Source: Phocoena phocoena (taxonomy: Eukaryota > Chordata > Mammalia > Artiodactyla > Phocoenidae). Taken from it: a stretch of DNA of 64,000 nt. The notes below the pieces were generated by a model that made no database searches, was not told the DNA's origin, and worked only from the letters and a program-made list of their open reading frames with translations. Below are positions 59,587 to 64,000 of the stretch, one piece after another. The stretch is from assembly GCF_963924675.1 (NCBI RefSeq), contig NC_089235.1:62492220-62556219 (forward strand). Reading direction: 5' to 3'. How positions within the stretch are numbered: position 1 is the first letter of the stretch; each line of letters opens with the position of its first letter. The translations under genes and the position numbers were made by a program.

Positions 59587-59806
59587 TCTATAAAATAATG
59601 TATTTTATTGCAACTTCCTATTGAAGGAATATCCCTTCCTGACCTTTCCCCACAAACGTTCAGCGCCCAAAACAGGTTTCTTGTCAAAAGGCAGCAACTG
59701 TTTCACCCTGCCCTGTAGGAAGGAGAAACTCATCAGGAAGAAGTTTCAATCACCGCACTGTTATTTTCTGAAATTTTCCGTCTCTTACAGCCGATAATCT
59801 TCAGGT
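59587..59806 (-). CDS. MRPL13: MRPL13 last exon (coding part 59785-59806 plus 3'UTR)
   Basis: On the minus strand a TTTCAG acceptor precedes ACCTGAAGATTATCGGCTGTAA. The first base completes a Pro codon, then P-E-D-Y-R-L and the stop at 59787-59785 follow. This is the C-terminus of mitochondrial ribosomal protein L13 (uL13m), a structural subunit of the large mitoribosomal subunit made in the cytosol and imported. About 200 bases of 3'UTR end near 59587 after an AATAAA at 59609-59604. Only six residues plus part of a Pro codon are coded here, so the identity rests on this short match, the splice and poly(A) signals, and synteny: MRPL13 lies next to COL14A1, in opposite orientation, in human. 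Other exons lie beyond 64000. Confidence 0.8.
59604..59609 (-). terminator. MRPL13: MRPL13 poly(A) signal
   Basis: AATAAA on the minus strand, about 175 bases after the stop. Another AATAAA lies at 59535-59540 (-), so a slightly longer 3'UTR is possible. Confidence 0.7.
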
Positions 59807-60684
59807 CTGAAAGACAAAAATCAACATTTATTCTTTCACAAATCAATTTCATTTTCTCCCGCATGATGAAAGAAGATTATTTCCCAATTTAAAATGAAAG
59901 TAACTGTTCATCAAGAAATATCTACAAATATTATATCTAAATTTTTGGTGAAAATCATTAAGGCCAAATTATCGCAAAGTATAACAGTTAAGTGACAATT
60001 CCCAAGTTCTTTGCAGAGTATAAATATAGGCCCCCGTGTGCCTATGCATGAAAGTATGTAGTGACTTAAAAGCTTGAATTCAATTTCCCAGAAGCCCTTT
60101 TAATAGAAAGGATTATATATAAAGATATGGATTTGCCTAATAATGGCAAATTCTGAATGAGCAGTTTCCCTATTTGTATTATTTTATCATATGCTAAATT
60201 TAATTTTCATTACAGTAGCATACAAAATACATGTATAAACACCAGCCCTTTGATATTTTAATTACACACACATTTATTATATACATATATGGTCTTTTAA
60301 TTTACTATATACATATATAGTCTTTTCTTTGTTTATATATTTATAGGATTAATCACACCTGAAAGTTCCTTCCAGTAGTAAATTAAAACAAAGAACATTT
60401 TCAGAGAAATGTTAAATTTTAACAACGGAGAAAATGAGGAATAGGAAATTATGAAATGCGAAAACTGTTAGTGTCCTGTTATCTTTTACAGAGTAGTGTA
60501 ATTGTAGGTATTGAGCTCCTACAGAATTTTCAGAAGGAATTTAGTGATTAGTAAACTAAATAGATATTTTTGAAACAGCTGTAAAAATATTCAACAGTTT
60601 GAATTCCTTTAAAAAAGGAAACAGGTGAACTCTGTTTGCCCTGAAACAACTTATCTCATCCCTTTCTACATTTAAATCATGTTT

Positions 60685-60688
<4 letters not shown>

Positions 60689-60715
<27 letters not shown>
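60689..60715 (+). repeat. Poly(A) tract
   Basis: 27 A in a row, with a degenerate AAAGAAAG continuation. No element body is recognised next to it. Confidence 0.95.
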
Positions 60716-60718
<3 letters not shown>

Positions 60719-61429
60719 AGAAAAAAGAAGACAAAGAGACCAGATAGGAAGACCAACAGTCTGGTAACTAAGTAAATGAACTATATTACAATTTAAAATT
60801 ATTATTTAACTATGAGGAACACAGGCACTGATCTGGGAAACTAACCAAATATGCTTCACCATATCGTCACTCTGTAACAACAAGAAGAGAAACTGCAGCA
60901 TTTTGTCACTGTTTCTGAAATCTCTTTTCAAATGTAAAAACTGAATCCAAAGTCTGGGAAATGACAGTTTGATACAATAGCTGGAAGGGGCTCCAAAGTG
61001 CACCCTTTGAATCTTGGGTATGTGACTCAATACAATCAAAATTCCTAGTCAAGAGACACCAGTGCATTTTAAGAAACAATTTATTCTTCCAGCTGGTTCA
61101 TATAATTACAAAAGGGTGGCGGTGATGCCACTGGAAAGAAATCCTCTAAGATTTCTAACAAGTAGCCCTAACAAGAAGTCTCTGCAATTCCACTCAATGA
61201 AATTAAATGTGCTTAGTCATAGTCTGGTTGTTTCCACACCAAAAGTTAATTTATTAACAATGAGATGACGAAAGTACCCTTTAGTGGACTTTACAAGTAA
61301 AATAGGAAACATGTACGAAGGGTGTAATCTGTCACACAAAAAATGTTGACACTGACCTGAAGGCGATCGGGGGCTAATGAAGCCCAATTTTGTTTCAAGA
61401 CATTTTGGAGGAAGTGAGGAGGGTTAAGA

Positions 61430-61700
61430 TGATGGCTCTGTTAGGGCTGGGGCAGTGACGAGTAAGAAGAAAGGATGGCTTCAGGATTCAAGAAGCAGAA
61501 AATTAACTTGTCCAGGGCAGGGAGGGGAAGAGGGAAGAGACCAGGCACATGACGGAGGAAGGAGCTACTGGAAAATGACAATTCAAGGATGACTGTTAAT
61601 TTTCAGCTTGAAGAACTCAGGAAATGGCAATGCTATCTATTTGTTCAGGAGAGGGTATACAGGCAGGAGAACAGATTCTGAAGGGAGGATTTTGTTTTGA
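61430..61700 (-). mobile_element. L2 LINE (antisense)
   Basis: GACGAGTAAGAAGAAAGGATG, AATTCAAGGATGACTGTTAAT and CTTGAAGAACTCAGGAAATGG follow the same antisense L2 pattern as 49750-50000. Confidence 0.5.
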
Positions 61701-61799
61701 ATATGATGAAATCTGGCCATGGCAGGCAGCTAGTAAGTAGGATTTGGGGTTTAGGAGAAATGGGGCAAAGGGAAAGACATCTGAGAGTCTCTAACATAG

Positions 61800-62230
61800 A
61801 TTCTTTCTTATCCCACTTCCATATAGTGGAAGAACTTTCACTAGCTCTCCACTGCTTTGTCAAATTCAAACACAGAATTCAACACATAGCCCTCCAGGAA
61901 CACGGTCCCAGTTAACCTTTCTGAGTCATTCTTTCCACAACCTGTCCGTTCTGGTCCCATTATACTACTTGCTATTGCCCAGATAGAAACTTTCAGACCT
62001 CTGGACTTGGGTACTTGAGATTTTCTGCACTTGAAGTATAGCCTATCTCTTCTCTGCCTGGTGGACTTGACTAATCCTTCAAAATCCACCCCCCAAATCA
62101 CATGTTCTGGGAAACCCTACACAACTCTTCCTTTCCTAACTTAGGCACGGCTCTTTTCCCTGAGATTGCCAGAGAACTTCATGCATACTTCTATTACGGT
62201 GTTTCTCAAATTACACTTGCCCTAAGTAAG
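61800..62230 (+). mobile_element. L2 LINE fragment
   Basis: L2-like 3' region: CATAGCCCTCCAGGAACACG, CTTTGTCAAATTCAAACACAG, TTCAAAATCCACCCCCCAAAT and GAGAACTTCATGCATACTTC. Confidence 0.55.
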
Positions 62231-62259
62231 TGAATAAGTGTGGTTATGTATGTAAATAA

Positions 62260-62600
62260 CAGTGCTGTGTGCTTATTAGATGCCATGAATATACTAACTA
62301 CCTCACATGCACAATCATTTTACCCTCCTAACTATATAGTGAGAAAGACACTGTTATCAACCCCATTTTACAGTTGACAAAACTGATGCTCAGAGGGGCT
62401 GAGTAACTTGTCTAAGGATACACAGCTAGGAAGTGGATGGTAGTGATCTAGTGCAGACCTTCTGACTCCAGTGTCTGCAAACACCATTTTATTCTACACA
62501 ACTCCTATCCTTTGGAGGCACAGTCCCAATATAATTGATCTTATACTACCAGCAATTAGCACAGTATCTTGCACGTAGTGGAGGCTTGTAAGGTACTTGT
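62260..62600 (-). mobile_element. MIR SINE (antisense)
   Basis: CCCCATTTTACAGTTGACAAAACTGATGCTCAG and GATACACAGCTAGGAAGTGG are the antisense MIR core. Confidence 0.8.
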
Positions 62601-62952
62601 AATTATAGTGACCGCCTTGAAAATGCCACTTTGTTTGCAGACTCATCCTTTCCGCTTTTGGAATCTTTTGCAGATGGTTAATTTGCTTCTAACGGGCGGA
62701 GGGGGAACAGTATCATAGCCAAGAGACTAGGTACATTGGATGTTCGCAGAGCTAGAAATATCAACTCATATGCGAGACAATGAAACATATTACATGGCTA
62801 CGGGAGGTACCCCTGTGGGGAAAAGTGAGGTTTTTACACTAAATACGGTTATATTTCTCTCTCCACCTACACAAATGAAAGCAGGTACACATACAACACA
62901 TTTGTATTGCTTACTCCCACTAAAAGAAGGCAATCCAAGATAATATAAGAAA

Positions 62953-62970
62953 GGGGAGGGGAGGGGAGGG
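62953..62970 (+). repeat. (GGGGA)n tract, potential G-quadruplex
   Basis: Reads GGGGAGGGGAGGGGAGGG: four G-runs with one-base loops, inside the MRPL13 intron and on the non-template strand relative to MRPL13's complement. Confidence 0.8.
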
Positions 62971-63466
62971 CTATTTAGCTGAGTGGGTCTCAAACTTCAG
63001 TGGGCATACAAATTGCTTGGGCTCTTGTAAAAATGCAGATTTTGATTCAGTTAGTCTGTAGACGGTCTCATGATTCTGCATTTCTAACAAACTCCCATGC
63101 GATGCAATGCTGGTCCGTGGACCGCACACTGACAAGCAAGGGTTCACCTCAGACCTCCGACAGAGCTGATCATAAGACGGAGGGGGCGACTATTTGAAGA
63201 TGCTGAAGAAGCAAAAGAAACGCTTTCAGTAGGAAGTTTCTAAAGCTGTGCTGTGCCTAACAGAAGGTAACACACTTCCTCATTAGCTAGACATGATTCC
63301 GATAGATATATAGTACCCTTCTGGCTCTTGACTCACCGGAGGACTTTATTAACAGGCAGTTTTATGCTCTTCTGATACAACAATAACTAATTGTAAATTA
63401 TGATAACATCAGCAGAGGCTGGGTACTAAAATTCCTTTAGCATCTATCATGAAAGAAAGATTAACT

Positions 63467-63661
63467 TGGATTTCCCTGGTGGTGCAGTGGATAAGACTCC
63501 GCGCTCCTAATGCAGGAGGCCCAGCTTCGATCCCTGGTCAGAGAACTAGATCCCACATGCGTACCTCAACTAAGAGTTTGCATGCCACAACTAAGGAGCC
63601 TGCCTGCTGCAACTAAGACCCGGAGCAACCAAATAAATAAATAAATATTAAAAAAAAAAAA
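63467..63661 (+). mobile_element. CHR SINE, older short variant
   Basis: ATTTCCCTGGTGGTGCAGTGG start, B-box-like CTTCGATCCC and (AAAT)n/A tail. The exact target-site duplication AAAGATTAACT is at 63456-63466 and 63662-63672. Confidence 0.92.
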
Positions 63662-63771
63662 AAAGATTAACTGTATCTTTAGTAACTGAGCAAATGTCAT
63701 TGTATTTAGGTTCTTAAAAAGTTCCCAGTCTATGTACAGCAACATTACATTAATCAGAATTGAATTCTCAG

Positions 63772-63905
63772 GGACTTCCCTGGAGGTCCAGTGGTTAAGA
63801 CTCCGCGCTTCCAAGGCAGGGGGCACGGGTTCAGTCCCTGGTTGGGGAACTAAGATCCCACACGTGGCGTAGCCAAAAAATTTTTAAAAATTAAAAAATA
63901 GAAAT
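63772..63905 (+). mobile_element. CHR SINE, minimal form
   Basis: GGGACTTCCCTGGAGGTCCAG start, GGGTTCAGTCCCTGG B-box and an A/T-rich tail after GCGTAGCC. Only the tRNA-related part and a short body remain. Confidence 0.88.
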
Positions 63906-63916
63906 AAAAAGTCCTG

Positions 63917-63985
63917 GGGATGTAATGTACAGCATGACGACTATAGTTAACAACACTATATTGTATATCAAAAAAAAAAAGAAAG
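63917..63985 (+). mobile_element. Old L1 3'-end fragment
   Basis: GGGGATGTAATGTACAGCAT and GACTATAGTTAACAACACTA resemble the end of ancient mammalian L1s, and an A-rich tail follows. Confidence 0.65.
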
Positions 63986-64000
63986 AAATACAAAAGGTCA

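Larger units (their letters stand above)
59807..64000 (-). other. MRPL13: MRPL13 last intron (5' part outside window)
   Basis: No further exon with recognisable MRPL13 sequence was found. It contains a poly-A tract, L2 and MIR pieces, a G-rich repeat, two CHR SINEs and an L1 end. A roughly 30-base tandem duplication of TATATACATATAT(G/A)GTCTTTT occurs at 60279-60330. Nothing else recognised in 59810-60680 and 60720-61420. Confidence 0.7.

Noticed and set aside
59810..64000. Search for the penultimate MRPL13 exon
   Set aside because: No minus-strand sequence with the expected upstream coding end and splice donor was found by eye. It is probably beyond the window.

Overview
This is vertebrate genomic DNA, almost certainly from a cetacean and probably a toothed whale. 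The main evidence is the set of CHR-type tRNA-Glu-derived SINEs. Fourteen copies are visible in long, short and minimal forms. The recurrent short form with the GCGGTACGCGGGCC tail looks like the internally deleted cetacean subfamily. Artiodactyl-like L1s, MIR, L2 and Tigger remnants fit. There are no operons, CRISPR arrays or prokaryotic features, and most long ORFs are L1 or SINE sequence.

Two genes lie tail to tail. (1) Positions 742-46203 (+) hold the 3' end of a FACIT collagen gene that I identify as COL14A1 (collagen XIV alpha-1). Eight coding exons with GT-AG junctions join in frame into 732 coding bases, i.e. 243 residues plus a stop. They encode the end of the COL2 triple helix, the NC2 linker, the COL1 triple helix with its two-cysteine C-D-P-S-S-C motif, and the NC1 tail. 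A 3'UTR of about 780 bases ends at an AATAAA. (2) At 59587-59806 (-) is the last exon of MRPL13 (mitoribosomal protein uL13m). It encodes only the final P-E-D-Y-R-L-stop and carries its own poly(A) signal; the rest of the window (59807-64000) is its last intron. This convergent order matches COL14A1-MRPL13 on human chromosome 8q24.

Layout: 1-1603, COL2 exons and flanking intron; 1604-16856, a 15-kb intron dominated by an 8.3-kb double L1; 16857-20998, three exons across the COL2/NC2/COL1 boundary; 20999-41814, a 20.8-kb intron with a SINE cluster at 33.9-40.2 kb; 41815-46203, the last three coding exons and 3'UTR; 46204-59586, intergenic DNA with SINE, L2, a candidate solo LTR, an AT minisatellite and a Tigger MITE; 59587-64000, the MRPL13 end.

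The most interesting feature is the double L1. Two L1s with different 3'UTRs are joined head to tail with almost no poly(A) between them, and a single 14-bp target-site duplication flanks the pair. This suggests one integration of a chimeric or read-through L1 cDNA. I found no new gene system. Repeat family names and boundaries come from recognition by eye and are approximate.
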